Positions 7,356-15,064 of a DNA stretch of 33,419 nt are shown here, piece by piece; position 1 is the first letter of the stretch, and each line of letters begins with the position of its first letter. The notes beneath the pieces are model-generated. The model saw only the letters and a program-made list of their open reading frames with translations. It ran no database searches and was not told the origin of the DNA. The stretch is taken from positions 1 through 33,419 of the forward strand of contig JAKSBZ010000379.1 of NCBI GenBank assembly GCA_022360875.1, given 5' to 3'. Both the position numbers and the translations under genes were made by a program. The stretch is from Cytophagales bacterium (GTDB lineage Bacteria > Bacteroidota > Bacteroidia > Cytophagales > Cyclobacteriaceae).

Positions 7356-8795
7356 ATGAAAAATCAAGTGCGTAAGAACAAAACGAAGATTGTAGCGACA
7401 TTAGGCCCTACGAGTGAGACCACAGAAAAAGTAAGAGAGTTAATCGAGAACGGCTTATCGGTAGCACGTTTGAACTTCTCGCATGGCGGACATGACGTTC
7501 AGCTGAACCGAATCAACATCGTCAGAGCGCTGAACAAAGAACTGGGCACCAACGTAGGACTTCTGCAGGATTTGCAAGGACCAAAAATCCGGATCGGTGT
7601 TGTGGAAAACGAAGGCGTTGAAATCAAAGCCGGAGACGAGCTTAGCATAACTTCCACCGAACAGATCGGAAACGCGAAAATCGTAAGCACCACCTACCAA
7701 AACCTGACTTCAGACGTGGAAGTGGGCGATCCTATCTTGATTGACGACGGAAACCTTGAGCTGAAAGTTGTTGAAAAAGGTGATGGAGTAATTAAAACAG
7801 TTGTTGTACACGGCGGTATCCTGAAATCGAAAAAAGGGATCAACCTGCCAGGCACCAAACTTTCAACTCCTTCAATGACCGAAAAGGACCTGAAAGACCT
7901 TGAATTCGGCTTGGAGCAGGATGTGGACTGGGTTGCGCTTTCTTTTGTCCGCAGCGCCGACGACATCCTTCAGCTGAAAAAACTGATCGACGCCAAAGGA
8001 AAACACACGAAAGTCGTGGCAAAAATAGAAAAGCCCGAAGCTGTGGAGAACATGGACGAAATCATTGCGGCAACCGACGCGGTGATGGTAGCCCGCGGCG
8101 ACCTTGGCGTGGAAATTCCAATGGAAGACGTGCCATTGATCCAGAAAGAAATCATCGAGAAGTGCAACATCGCGTCTAAGCCGGTTATCGTGGCGACTCA
8201 GATGCTGGACTCTATGATCAACAACCCGCGCCCAACCCGTGCCGAAGCTTCAGACGTTGCCAACGCCATTCTGGACGGTACAGATGCCATCATGCTTTCG
8301 GGCGAAACCGCTTTCGGTTCGTATCCGGCTCTGGCTGTCAGCGCAATGACCAAAATCATCCAGGCTATCGAAGAGCGCTCAGAAGCTATCTACCACAAGC
8401 ATTACAAGCTTGAGAATGCCGACAACACTGTAAACGAAGACCGCGTGCTGGCTTCTGCCGGACGCCTGGCCCGCGACACCAAAGCCAAAGCCATCACAGG
8501 CATGACTTTCACAGGTTACTCGGCATTCGGGATTTCCCGCTTCCGCCCTTCGGCTGACCTGATCATGTTTACAGAAAACAAAAGGCTTCTGACTCAACTG
8601 AGCTTGATCTGGGGCGTTCAGAGCTTCTATATCGAGAAGTTCGACAGCAACACGGAAATTGCCTTTATGCAAATCAACAAAGACCTTAAAGACAAAGGCC
8701 TGCTGGAATCCGGCGACCTGGTTGTTTCAACGGGTACGCTTCCTATCGCGCAGCGCATCCGCAGCAACACCATTCGCCTGACTACTGTAGACTAA
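7356..8795 (+). CDS. pyk: Pyruvate kinase
   Basis: Pyruvate kinase makes pyruvate and ATP from phosphoenolpyruvate in the last step of glycolysis. The 479 residues give the standard short bacterial form without an added C-terminal PEP-utilizer domain. ARLNFSHG (37-44) is the N-terminal active-site segment, and the family signature VAKIEKPEAVENMDEI (about 221-236) carries the catalytic lysine at 223 and a metal-binding glutamate at 225. ARGDLGVE (246-253) supplies the metal-binding aspartate. The small B domain spans roughly residues 75-170. Second gene of the operon and directly followed by a strong terminator. Confidence 0.97.
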   Translation: MKNQVRKNKTKIVATLGPTSETTEKVRELIENGLSVARLNFSHGGHDVQLNRINIVRALNKELGTNVGLLQDLQGPKIRIGVVENEGVEIKAGDELSITSTEQIGNAKIVSTTYQNLTSDVEVGDPILIDDGNLELKVVEKGDGVIKTVVVHGGILKSKKGINLPGTKLSTPSMTEKDLKDLEFGLEQDVDWVALSFVRSADDILQLKKLIDAKGKHTKVVAKIEKPEAVENMDEIIAATDAVMVARGDLGVEIPMEDVPLIQKEIIEKCNIASKPVIVATQMLDSMINNPRPTRAEASDVANAILDGTDAIMLSGETAFGSYPALAVSAMTKIIQAIEERSEAIYHKHYKLENADNTVNEDRVLASAGRLARDTKAKAITGMTFTGYSAFGISRFRPSADLIMFTENKRLLTQLSLIWGVQSFYIEKFDSNTEIAFMQINKDLKDKGLLESGDLVVSTGTLPIAQRIRSNTIRLTTVD

Positions 8796-8814
8796 TTTCG
8801 ATTCAACATACATT

Positions 8815-8847
8815 AAAAAAGACGCTCTCAACAGGCGTCTTTTTTTG
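8815..8847 (+). terminator. pyk terminator
   Basis: AGACGC (8820-8825) pairs with GCGTCT (8835-8840), extended by an A run before and eight T after (8840-8847). It lies 20 bases after the pyk stop codon. The A/T extensions make it potentially active in both directions. Confidence 0.88.
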
Positions 8848-9159
8848 TTTCTGCTTCAATATTTTGCTTTTTCCGCACTGTAACTGAGCAAATACTGAAG
8901 CTGTAAGGCTATCTCCTCCGTTACTTTCACATTGTTCCTTCCCTGCTTTTTCAATCTTACAAGAATATCTCTTCAAGCCTTCCATATCTAAAACACCAAT
9001 TGCCTGGAACCGCCCAACGCTAAACCGCCATATGGAGTAAAAACATCCATTACTTCCCCTCTAACCAAAAGCACCATAAATCAAGGAATATTTTTTATAA
9101 AAGTAATTTTTTTAATAAAAATTTACATATTTTGGATCCGCAACCCAACAAAAATAATA
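8848..9159. other. Intergenic region before the Asp-box lipoprotein
   Basis: I find no convincing gene; a 60-codon minus-strand frame (8803-8985) overlaps the terminator and lacks protein-like features. The last 60 bases before 9160 are strongly A/T-rich and presumably contain the promoter, but no TAnnTTTG box fits (TATTTTG at 9127-9133 is one base short). Confidence 0.4.
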
Positions 9160-10416
9160 ATGAAAACAATATTGAAATCAACCCTGAATCTATTTCTGCT
9201 AAGCTCTTTCTTGTTTTCATGCTCTGAGTCAGTAAAAATAGATGAATCTCCCAAAAGCCGTTCAGAAGAACTGCCCGCTGAAGTACAGAATATCCTTAAC
9301 AAAAATCCGATTTTGAAAGCAAAAATCAGCGGATTAGGAAAAATCGACATCATCAGCACAAATGCCTATTTAACAACCAAGGACAATTTCGAAAGCATCC
9401 AGAACATCCCCACCACAAATGCTAAAGAGTTTTTCGGGCCTGCATCCTCCTCCTCTCACGGTTGCCTCCATTCTGACATTAGAGGTTTTGATCAGACCAT
9501 TTGCATAGACAACGAAAAAGTAATCACTTACTATGCTTCTCCCCCGCGCACAATGACCCATATAGGAATAAAACCCGACTCCTATTTATCAATCAACTAC
9601 TCTGACGCAGATGGAAATATTAAATCTGACTCATTTAAAAAAAATGCCAATTATCAGCCGGGAGACTGGGACATCTCCTCCCAAGACAACACCATCGGTG
9701 TTTTCACGCACTTTGAGTTTGAGTCCCAGAACCTTTGGGTTATGTCACGCAGAGATCACGCCTTGCTGGCTCTGGAAAAATATAATGGAAATGAACTATT
9801 GCAAAAAGGGCTAATCTATGGATTTGATTTTGGAGTATTCTCTTTAGACGATCCTCAGAATATTAACGCTGTTGTTCTTTGGGAAAAAAACAAAGAGACA
9901 AAAGATTCTGACAAAATTCACCATTCCCCAAGAACAGCCTACTTCATAAGGTCTTCAGACGGAGGCAAGACATGGTCATCCCCGATACTTCTAACAGAAA
10001 GCAACAAAAGCTGGCTGGCTTACACAACAATTCACAGACTTGCTCCAAAGCATTTAGTTCTTCGAAATCCGCACATCTTTGGCAACGGCTTGGAATCGCG
10101 AGACAACGGGCAGTCATGGCAAATAATCGAATTGCCTCACTTTAGGCAGCTAAGCCAGCTTTTAACAGGCTCTCTTTGTACTGCGAGACCAGGCACAACC
10201 TCCTCTATTTATGCGCTTAGCTTGTGCGATTATTCCGAGCAACGCATCATTCGCAACATCTTCCTTCCTGCTGAGTTTGACGAATCGTCACGCGACTTGG
10301 TACAATTCGACTTTTTAAACAAAGATGTTGGCATTTGCTACAATGAAAAACTCCTCCTTCAAACAAAAGACGGAGGATATTCTTGGGAAAAAATAATTGA
10401 AAGAATTACTGAATAA
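9160..10416 (+). CDS. Lipoprotein with Asp-box (BNR) repeats
   Basis: This 418-residue protein is likely a surface or periplasmic lipoprotein. The N-terminus is a lipoprotein signal with lipobox LFSC and Cys21. The C-terminal half holds three Asp-box motifs of the SxDxGxxW type: SSDGGKTW (265-272), SRDNGQSW (313-320) and TKDGGYSW (402-409). These mark turns in beta-propeller folds such as sialidases and Ycf48-like proteins. I see no sialidase arginine triad, so an enzyme call is not justified; a ligand-binding or assembly propeller is as likely. Residues 98-130 contain three cysteines (102, 115 and an acidic loop region) that could form a disulphide. The gene is transcribed alone, and its neighbours give no hint of its role. 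The protein is unusually rich in Ser, Asn and Lys compared with neighbours, with more A/T-rich codons. Confidence 0.8.
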   Translation: MKTILKSTLNLFLLSSFLFSCSESVKIDESPKSRSEELPAEVQNILNKNPILKAKISGLGKIDIISTNAYLTTKDNFESIQNIPTTNAKEFFGPASSSSHGCLHSDIRGFDQTICIDNEKVITYYASPPRTMTHIGIKPDSYLSINYSDADGNIKSDSFKKNANYQPGDWDISSQDNTIGVFTHFEFESQNLWVMSRRDHALLALEKYNGNELLQKGLIYGFDFGVFSLDDPQNINAVVLWEKNKETKDSDKIHHSPRTAYFIRSSDGGKTWSSPILLTESNKSWLAYTTIHRLAPKHLVLRNPHIFGNGLESRDNGQSWQIIELPHFRQLSQLLTGSLCTARPGTTSSIYALSLCDYSEQRIIRNIFLPAEFDESSRDLVQFDFLNKDVGICYNEKLLLQTKDGGYSWEKIIERITE

Positions 10417-10424
10417 AACCAGAA

Positions 10425-10467
10425 CACAAGAGAGAGGCCAGCGCGCTTCTCTCTTGTGCTCTGGCCT
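10425..10467. terminator. Overlapping inverted repeats between converging genes
   Basis: CACAAGAGAG (10425-10434) pairs with CTCTCTTGTG (10449-10458). A second pair, AGGCCAG (10435-10441) with CTGGCCT (10461-10467), overlaps it so that the two hairpins exclude each other. The element fills the gap between the lipoprotein stop and the rqcH stop. There is no strong T tract on either strand, so it is a weak or protein-assisted two-way terminator at best. Confidence 0.5.
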
Positions 10468-12012
10468 TTAAGGCCTTCTCGGCGGCACCATAATCACCTC
10501 TTCCTTGTCAATCAGCACTTTTCCCGCAGCGGCGCCTTTCTGCTTCCGGATATATTTTCTCGGCGTAACCGTAACCGGACACAAGCTGTCGCTTTTTCGC
10601 TTTGAATAATATGCCGCAATTCCCGCCGCATACTCAATCACGTCCTTCGGGAAAACCCTGTTCGCCTGATGCTTAATAAGAATATGGGAACCCGGAACAT
10701 CCTTGGCATGCAGCCACATATCCTCTTTGTAAGCGAATTTCTGCATCATCAAATCGTTGCTTTTCGGATTTTTCCCCACCCAAACATCGAACTCCTTGTA
10801 GCGGAAGCTGAAATACGGCAGGTTGGGCTTATTCTGCTTCTGCGCCGTTTGGTCTTTTTTCAGAAGCTTCCGCAGCTCGCGCACCGACTCCACCTGCTCG
10901 ATTTTTGTCAGCAGTTCGCCTTGCTGTTTCAGCTCGTTTTCCTTCTGGTCAAGGTTTTTCTCCAGGTTATCAATCTCAATCGCCTGGTTTTTCGCCTTTC
11001 GGTAGTAATTCTGCGCATTGAGCTGAGGAGACAGCTCAGGCTTCAGCCTGATTTTCAGGTTTTCGTTCGTGTAAAAATTGAAGAGCTCGACCTCCTTCAC
11101 ATGTTTGGGAATCGTATGCAGATTCGCCATAATAACGTCCGCCACCTCATTGAACTTCACCCCTTCAACCAGCTTTTCAAATTTCTTCTCGGTTTTCTGA
11201 ATGTAGCTCCTTGTCTTCGCCATATTGCTTTGCAGCTGGCGGACCGCTTCCGTGCGCTCTTTATTCAAGTAATACTCGCGCGTGTACACGCCGTAAAATG
11301 CAGAGACCGCCTCGGTGGGCACATCGCTCAAGCGTTCGGCGCCTTCCTCTTCCAAAAGCGTCAGATAAATCGCCGTGTCTTTCCGAACAAGAAAAAACTT
11401 GCCTTCTTCAAGCTTTGCAACCGTTTCCCGCAGCAAATCCCAGCGCGCTTCCAAAGACATACCGTCCCAGCCGCTCGCCAGAAAATATTTCTTCACGTAT
11501 TTCCCCAAAGTCGGATAAAGCGCCATCCAGTCGCCTTCCGCCTTTTGAAAAGCTTCAAAGCTCTGTTCTATGGGCCGGTCCATTGCCGCCAGCTGGGTAT
11601 CCCAGTCGCTCTTCAAGTGCGACTTGAACACATCTTTAAGCTCTCCGCCTTCGAAAAGCAGAATATTCGAACGGTTTCCGTGCATCTTGAACAGCAGAGT
11701 TTCCCCCGTCTGAAACTCCAGACCGAACGAGCGCTCGTTTTCAAACTGCCGCACTCCCGAGACCGTTTTCCCGATCAAATCCTGAAACAAATCAACGCTG
11801 TTCCGCTTGGCGCGCCGATAATCTTCCGGAAAGCTCAGGCAACAAAAATCTCCCTGCAATGACGCCCGAATAAAATAATCCGCTTCACCCTTCGACAAAC
11901 CAATAACCAGTTCATCCTTGTTCTGGCTGAAACATTCCAAAAATCTATATCCGGCCAAACGCTCCGAAAGCTCCAGGCTTAGTTTTTTTATAAAATGGTA
12001 GTTGTTGTGCAT
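10468..12012 (-). CDS. rqcH: RqcH-type NFACT protein (ribosome quality control)
   Basis: RqcH binds stalled 50S subunits and recruits alanyl-tRNA to add alanine tails to stuck peptides. The 514-residue protein has an NFACT-N domain (about 1-235) with the GNRSNILLF strand, a helix-rich middle with a long coiled coil (about 255-385), and a C-terminal NFACT-R domain. That last domain has the hallmark KSNDLMMQKFAYKEDMWLHA followed by DVPGSHILIK (417-447). The tRNA-contacting Asp-Arg pair known from Bacillus RqcH aligns here with Glu93-Arg94 (ENERSFGLEF), so Asp appears replaced by Glu. The gene is last in a minus-strand operon, 8 bases after the small secreted protein. It was formerly annotated as a fibronectin-binding protein in many genomes. 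Confidence 0.88.
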   Translation of the reverse strand: MHNNYHFIKKLSLELSERLAGYRFLECFSQNKDELVIGLSKGEADYFIRASLQGDFCCLSFPEDYRRAKRNSVDLFQDLIGKTVSGVRQFENERSFGLEFQTGETLLFKMHGNRSNILLFEGGELKDVFKSHLKSDWDTQLAAMDRPIEQSFEAFQKAEGDWMALYPTLGKYVKKYFLASGWDGMSLEARWDLLRETVAKLEEGKFFLVRKDTAIYLTLLEEEGAERLSDVPTEAVSAFYGVYTREYYLNKERTEAVRQLQSNMAKTRSYIQKTEKKFEKLVEGVKFNEVADVIMANLHTIPKHVKEVELFNFYTNENLKIRLKPELSPQLNAQNYYRKAKNQAIEIDNLEKNLDQKENELKQQGELLTKIEQVESVRELRKLLKKDQTAQKQNKPNLPYFSFRYKEFDVWVGKNPKSNDLMMQKFAYKEDMWLHAKDVPGSHILIKHQANRVFPKDVIEYAAGIAAYYSKRKSDSLCPVTVTPRKYIRKQKGAAAGKVLIDKEEVIMVPPRRP

Positions 12013-12020
12013 TTACATTT

Positions 12021-12497
12021 TCAATTAACCCGTCTTTTAAAAATAGACCTCATCTTTTTTTCACAATAAAAGCTCGGAGAAAAATCGCTGCGCAAACAAG
12101 ATAACATGTACATCTTTCTTCCAAAAATTGTTGTATAAGTTGTATCCCCCCTGTTTACAATCATTTTTAATCGTCCTCCATCTCCGTGAATCACATATTT
12201 AACATGCCTTCGTTTTTTACACTTAGGACATGCTTCTCTTTTTCGGAGATACTTCTTAGGAAGGTAAATTAATATTTCTTGAGCCATAGAAAAGTTTATT
12301 CTCCCCAAATAGTTATTATCAGCTGCAAATGAGGTTAAAAAAAGGTCAGCAGATTCATATGTGTTTTTAAAAGCAACAGGAATTTCCGCAAATCCTCTTT
12401 TATCAGTTGTAAGCTCTAAGAGCGTATCTCCTTTACTGCGGACACTAATTTTTTCTCCAATCAATGGTGTCTTTTTATCTCTATGAATCAGCTTCAC
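12021..12497 (-). CDS. Small secreted protein, mature part; apparently frameshifted from its signal peptide
   Basis: I do not recognise a specific family. The 158-residue frame starts at a GTG (12497) and begins with a beta-rich segment (KLIHRDKKTPLIGEKISV, then TTDKRGFAEIPV) that resembles the carboxypeptidase-regulatory-like or CNA-B fold of secreted Bacteroidota proteins. Later it has a CPKCKKRRH metal-binding-like motif and a basic C-terminus. No signal peptide is present in this frame. One base out of frame, just upstream (12494-12577), lies a complete Sec signal peptide; restoring one T in the TTTT run near 12504 would join the two as AQ-E-V-F-T-V-K-L. So this is probably one gene with a one-base deletion, a sequencing error, or a recoded gene. 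As written, the GTG overlaps the signal-peptide stop codon (GTGA). The gene lies between the PhnP-like gene (25 bases) and rqcH (8 bases). Confidence 0.6.
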   Translation of the reverse strand: MKLIHRDKKTPLIGEKISVRSKGDTLLELTTDKRGFAEIPVAFKNTYESADLFLTSFAADNNYLGRINFSMAQEILIYLPKKYLRKREACPKCKKRRHVKYVIHGDGGRLKMIVNRGDTTYTTIFGRKMYMLSCLRSDFSPSFYCEKKMRSIFKRRVN

Positions 12498-12577
12498 AGT
12501 AAAACTTCTTGTGCTTTTACAGGAGTAAATCCTAAGAGAAAACTAAAGACAAACAACAACATCAAGTTCGCATTCAT
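12494..12577 (-). other. Detached signal-peptide reading frame
   Basis: A 27-codon frame starts at ATG 12577 and ends in TGA. It reads as a textbook Sec signal: a short N-region, the hydrophobic core LMLLFVFSFLLGF, then TPVKA-Q as the cleavage site. It ends four residues after the cleavage site, with no mature protein of its own. It belongs in all likelihood to the frame that begins at 12497. Confidence 0.6.
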
Positions 12578-12602
12578 CTAAAAAAATTATCCTCAGATAC
12601 TC

Positions 12603-13370
12603 CTAAACCTCCACCACCAATCCGTCAAATGCCAGATTCACGCCCTGAGGCAGCTTGCGATCCACCGGAGCGTGGCGTCCGAGCCGGTGGCTAATGTGTG
12701 TCAGATACGCCTGCTCCGGCTTTACATCGGCGATGAAGTCCAGCGCTTCCTGCACGGTGAAATGCGAAACATGCTCCTGAAACTGCAGTCCGTTCACCAC
12801 CAGCACTTTGGCGTTTCGGCACTTTTCACGCTCTTCCGCAGCAATTGTCTTTGCGTCGGTAATGTACACAAAGTCCTTAATACGGAATCCGAAAATCGGC
12901 AGACTGCCATGAATTACCTCGATCGGCTGAATGTTCAGCTGGCCGAGCGAAAACGGCTGGTTCTTCAGCTCATTCACCACAATGCGGGGCGCACCTCCGT
13001 ATCCGTTCGGATTGAAAATGTAAGGAAACTCGTTTTCCAGCTGCGCTATTACGTCGGCTTTGGCGAAAATCGGAATATCCTTGCGCAGACTAAAATTGAA
13101 GCCGCGCACGTCGTCCAAGCCCGCCACATGGTCTTTGTGCTGATGCGTGTACAGAATCGCATCCAATTCTTTGATGCCTGCGCGCAGCACCTGCTGACGG
13201 AAGTCCGGCCCCGAATCAACAATGATGCTCTTGCCTTCCGCCTCCACGTGCACGGACGTGCGCAGCCTATCATCACGAAAATCCAGCGATGTGCATACCT
13301 CACAGCCGCAGTTTATCACCGGCACGCCCTGAGAGGTGCCCGTCCCCAAAAAAGTAATTTTCAAACTCAA
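12603..13370 (-). CDS. PhnP-like MBL-fold metallo-hydrolase
   Basis: This 255-residue cytoplasmic enzyme has the metallo-beta-lactamase fold. The dinuclear metal motif is THQHKDH (75-81), with further ligands expected at His154, Asp172 and the C-terminal His residues in LTHISHRLGRH (223-233). A second Cys cluster, C21-x-C23-xx-C26, together with His225 matches the extra structural zinc site of PhnP, the cyclic phosphoribose phosphodiesterase. No phn genes are nearby, so the substrate is open; related proteins act on cyclic phosphates or other phosphodiesters. Its ATG overlaps the stop of the 86-residue gene by 4 bases (translational coupling), and the small secreted protein follows after 25 bases. 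Confidence 0.85.
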   Translation of the reverse strand: MSLKITFLGTGTSQGVPVINCGCEVCTSLDFRDDRLRTSVHVEAEGKSIIVDSGPDFRQQVLRAGIKELDAILYTHQHKDHVAGLDDVRGFNFSLRKDIPIFAKADVIAQLENEFPYIFNPNGYGGAPRIVVNELKNQPFSLGQLNIQPIEVIHGSLPIFGFRIKDFVYITDAKTIAAEEREKCRNAKVLVVNGLQFQEHVSHFTVQEALDFIADVKPEQAYLTHISHRLGRHAPVDRKLPQGVNLAFDGLVVEV

Positions 13371-13627
13371 TCTTCTTTAATAGTTTCCAACAGTTTGCGG
13401 CTTTCATCATTAAGCTTCGAAAAATCCATATCCAGACTGTTCAGAATAGTTGTCAGACATGATATTTTTCCTTCCAACGCGTAATATTTGTTCACCACAA
13501 TCACATTCTGGCTTTTCAGCACGCAATAACCCGACTTAAAATTTCCCTTTTCGTAACGGAGCACAAAATCCGACTGCGCGAATATATCCTCCAGCCTGGC
13601 CAGGTTTGCCTTCGTAGGTCTCAACAT
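13367..13627 (-). CDS. Conserved hypothetical protein (86 residues)
   Basis: This small cytoplasmic protein has no signal or membrane segment. It starts MLRPTKANLARLEDIF and holds the central motif RYEKGNFKSGYCVL followed by VIVVNKYYALEGKI. From memory, similar small proteins precede MBL-fold hydrolases in many Bacteroidota, but the function is unknown. The 4-base overlap with the hydrolase gene suggests coupled translation and a shared pathway. Unusually for this genome, GGAGGA lies 9 bases before the ATG. Confidence 0.82.
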   Translation of the reverse strand: MLRPTKANLARLEDIFAQSDFVLRYEKGNFKSGYCVLKSQNVIVVNKYYALEGKISCLTTILNSLDMDFSKLNDESRKLLETIKED

Positions 13628-13636
13628 ATGCTAAAT

Positions 13637-13642
13637 TCCTCC
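13637..13642 (-). promoter_or_regulatory. Shine-Dalgarno sequence of the 86-residue gene
   Basis: The minus strand reads GGAGGA, 9 bases before the ATG at 13627. Strong sites of this kind are rare in Bacteroidota, and none of the other starts I checked closely here has one. Confidence 0.55.
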
Positions 13643-13691
13643 AAGAAGCAATTTAACAATTTCCTTTCGGAAAAAATACCTTTAAAAAATG

Positions 13692-13699
13692 TAGATTTG
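13692..13699 (+). promoter_or_regulatory. -7 box of the glycosyltransferase gene, leaderless
   Basis: TAGATTTG is a perfect -7 box, ending 5 bases before the ATG at 13705. With the usual spacing, transcription would start at or one base before the A of the start codon. There is no TTTG at the expected -33 place (13669-13672 reads GGAA). Confidence 0.55.
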
Positions 13700-13704
13700 C
13701 CCCT

Positions 13705-14472
13705 ATGAAGCACAAGCCGACCGTCAGCGTCATCACAGTCGTCTACAACGACGAAAAACACATCGAAAATACTCTGAAAAGCGTGATCGGGCAACGCTAT
13801 CCTAAAGTTGAATATCTGGTCATCGACGGAAATTCCACAGACCAGACCTCATCGATCATCGCCCGTTACGCAAACAGCATCGACAGCTATGTTTGCGAAG
13901 CAGATCGGGGCATTTACGACGCCATGAACAAAGGCTTGGCCAAAGCAACGGGCGATTACGTGCTTTTCATGAATTCCGGAGACCAGTTTGAAAACGAAAA
14001 AGTGTTGGAAAACATTTTTGAGAAAAACGATGAGCCAGCGGACATTTACTACGGCGAGACGCACTTCACCGACGAAAAAGGAAAAGTCCTGGGCACGCGG
14101 TCCGAACTGACCACCCGGAAGCTGCCGGAACAGCTGACCGCCAAAAGTATGCTTTCCGGCATGGTAGTCTGTCACCAGGCCATTCTGGTCAAACGCGCGC
14201 TGGCTTCGACCTACGACCTTCGCTACAAATGCAGCGCCGACATCGACTGGGTGACGGATGCGCTGCAAAAGGCAACGCGCATACAAAACACACACATGGT
14301 TATCGCCCGTTACCTTACCGGAGGCTATTCGGCAATAAACCGCCGCCAGGCCTGGGCAGAGCGCTTCGTTATCTACGGCCGGCGGTTTGGCTGGTTCCGG
14401 ACGTTTTCCCGGCACGTGTTTATTGCTGCTCGGTACATAGCTTACAAGGCGCTGGGCAAGAAAAATCTCTGA
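13705..14472 (+). CDS. Family 2 glycosyltransferase
   Basis: This 255-residue GT-A-fold enzyme probably transfers a sugar from a nucleotide donor to an envelope glycan. The N-terminal Rossmann-like part has SVITVVYNDEKHIENTLKS and the EYLVIDGNSTDQT donor site (about 35-48). The block DRGIYDAMNKGLAKATGDYV is followed by FMNSGD (about 73-96), where NSGD stands in for the metal-binding DxD, as often seen in WcaA-like members. The C-terminal 40 residues are basic and aromatic and may touch the membrane. It stands alone, with no other sugar genes nearby, so the acceptor is unknown. The start is fixed by the -7 box five bases upstream. Confidence 0.87.
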   Translation: MKHKPTVSVITVVYNDEKHIENTLKSVIGQRYPKVEYLVIDGNSTDQTSSIIARYANSIDSYVCEADRGIYDAMNKGLAKATGDYVLFMNSGDQFENEKVLENIFEKNDEPADIYYGETHFTDEKGKVLGTRSELTTRKLPEQLTAKSMLSGMVVCHQAILVKRALASTYDLRYKCSADIDWVTDALQKATRIQNTHMVIARYLTGGYSAINRRQAWAERFVIYGRRFGWFRTFSRHVFIAARYIAYKALGKKNL

Positions 14473-14536
14473 TCTCCAAAGACAAAAGCAACACAATCAA
14501 TCCGTTTGTGCGTATAGAAAACTGAAGGAAACATTG

Positions 14537-14544
14537 TATCTTTG
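14537..14544 (+). promoter_or_regulatory. -7 box of the cysteine-rich protein gene, leaderless
   Basis: TATCTTTG is a perfect -7 box, followed by 4 bases and the ATG at 14549, so the predicted start of transcription is the A of the ATG. The expected -33 position (14514-14517) reads ATAG; a TTTG at 14505-14508 is too far away. Confidence 0.55.
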
Positions 14545-14548
14545 CTTT

Positions 14549-14953
14549 ATGAAACAGCGGCTCCACCTGATATTCTCTTTGCTCCTGGCGTGCTACACGC
14601 TTGCAGGGACGATTGGAGTCACTGAATTTCAGCATATCTGCGGGCCAAACAAATCCGTCAGCTTTTTTCAACAACCGGCAGGGTGCTGCGGACCGGAACC
14701 TGAAGTCTCCGACTCGTGCTGCAAGCCCGACTGCTGCCATATTTCGCAAAAGCACTGGACAGCTGCTTTCGATTTTTTTCAAAACCAAAAGCCCTTCTCC
14801 TTCGCGCTTTTCTTCGAATCAGCTGAACCTGTTTTTCCTGCGCCTTTTTTTGGCAAACCGCAAGACGAAACCTACGGCTACAGCGATTCTTCACCGCCCG
14901 ATCCGTTGTCGGGACGCCGCTTGCTGATTTCTGTCTGCACTTATCTCATCTGA
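14549..14953 (+). CDS. HYC_CC_PP family cysteine-rich exported protein
   Basis: This 134-residue protein has an N-terminal hydrophobic signal (LHLIFSLLLACYTLAG). It then shows the features that name this Bacteroidota family: an H-x-C motif (HIC, 29-31), paired cysteines (GCC 46-47, SCC 57-58, DCCH 62-64), and near the C-terminus SSPPDPLSG before a hydrophobic LLISVCTYLI end. The cysteine pairs suggest metal binding, copper being most plausible. The downstream receptor with its own Cys-Cys motif is the usual companion. I choose ATG 14549 over an upstream TTG because the -7 box at 14537-14544 would make a longer start impossible. Confidence 0.8.
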   Translation: MKQRLHLIFSLLLACYTLAGTIGVTEFQHICGPNKSVSFFQQPAGCCGPEPEVSDSCCKPDCCHISQKHWTAAFDFFQNQKPFSFALFFESAEPVFPAPFFGKPQDETYGYSDSSPPDPLSGRRLLISVCTYLI

Positions 14954-15064
14954 TACTTTCATTCTGAATTTTCTTTAAACAAAAAGAAAAAGGGGATTGC
15001 TATATCCTTTTCGCTGGAACTTCGGAATAGACACCCGCTGTCCAGTATTTTTTAAAAAACAAGA

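Noticed and set aside
8803..8985. 60-codon minus-strand frame after pyk
   Set aside because: It overlaps the pyk terminator, has no recognisable motif, and its composition looks random.
8848..9159. Possible 4.5S or other structural RNA gene (GCAGGGAAGGAAC on the minus strand)
   Set aside because: The flanking bases lack the conserved SRP RNA core and no long helix can be formed.
10669..11862. 397-codon plus-strand frame opposite rqcH
   Set aside because: It is a shadow of the conserved rqcH frame on the other strand; its Leu/Arg/His-rich translation has no known domain.
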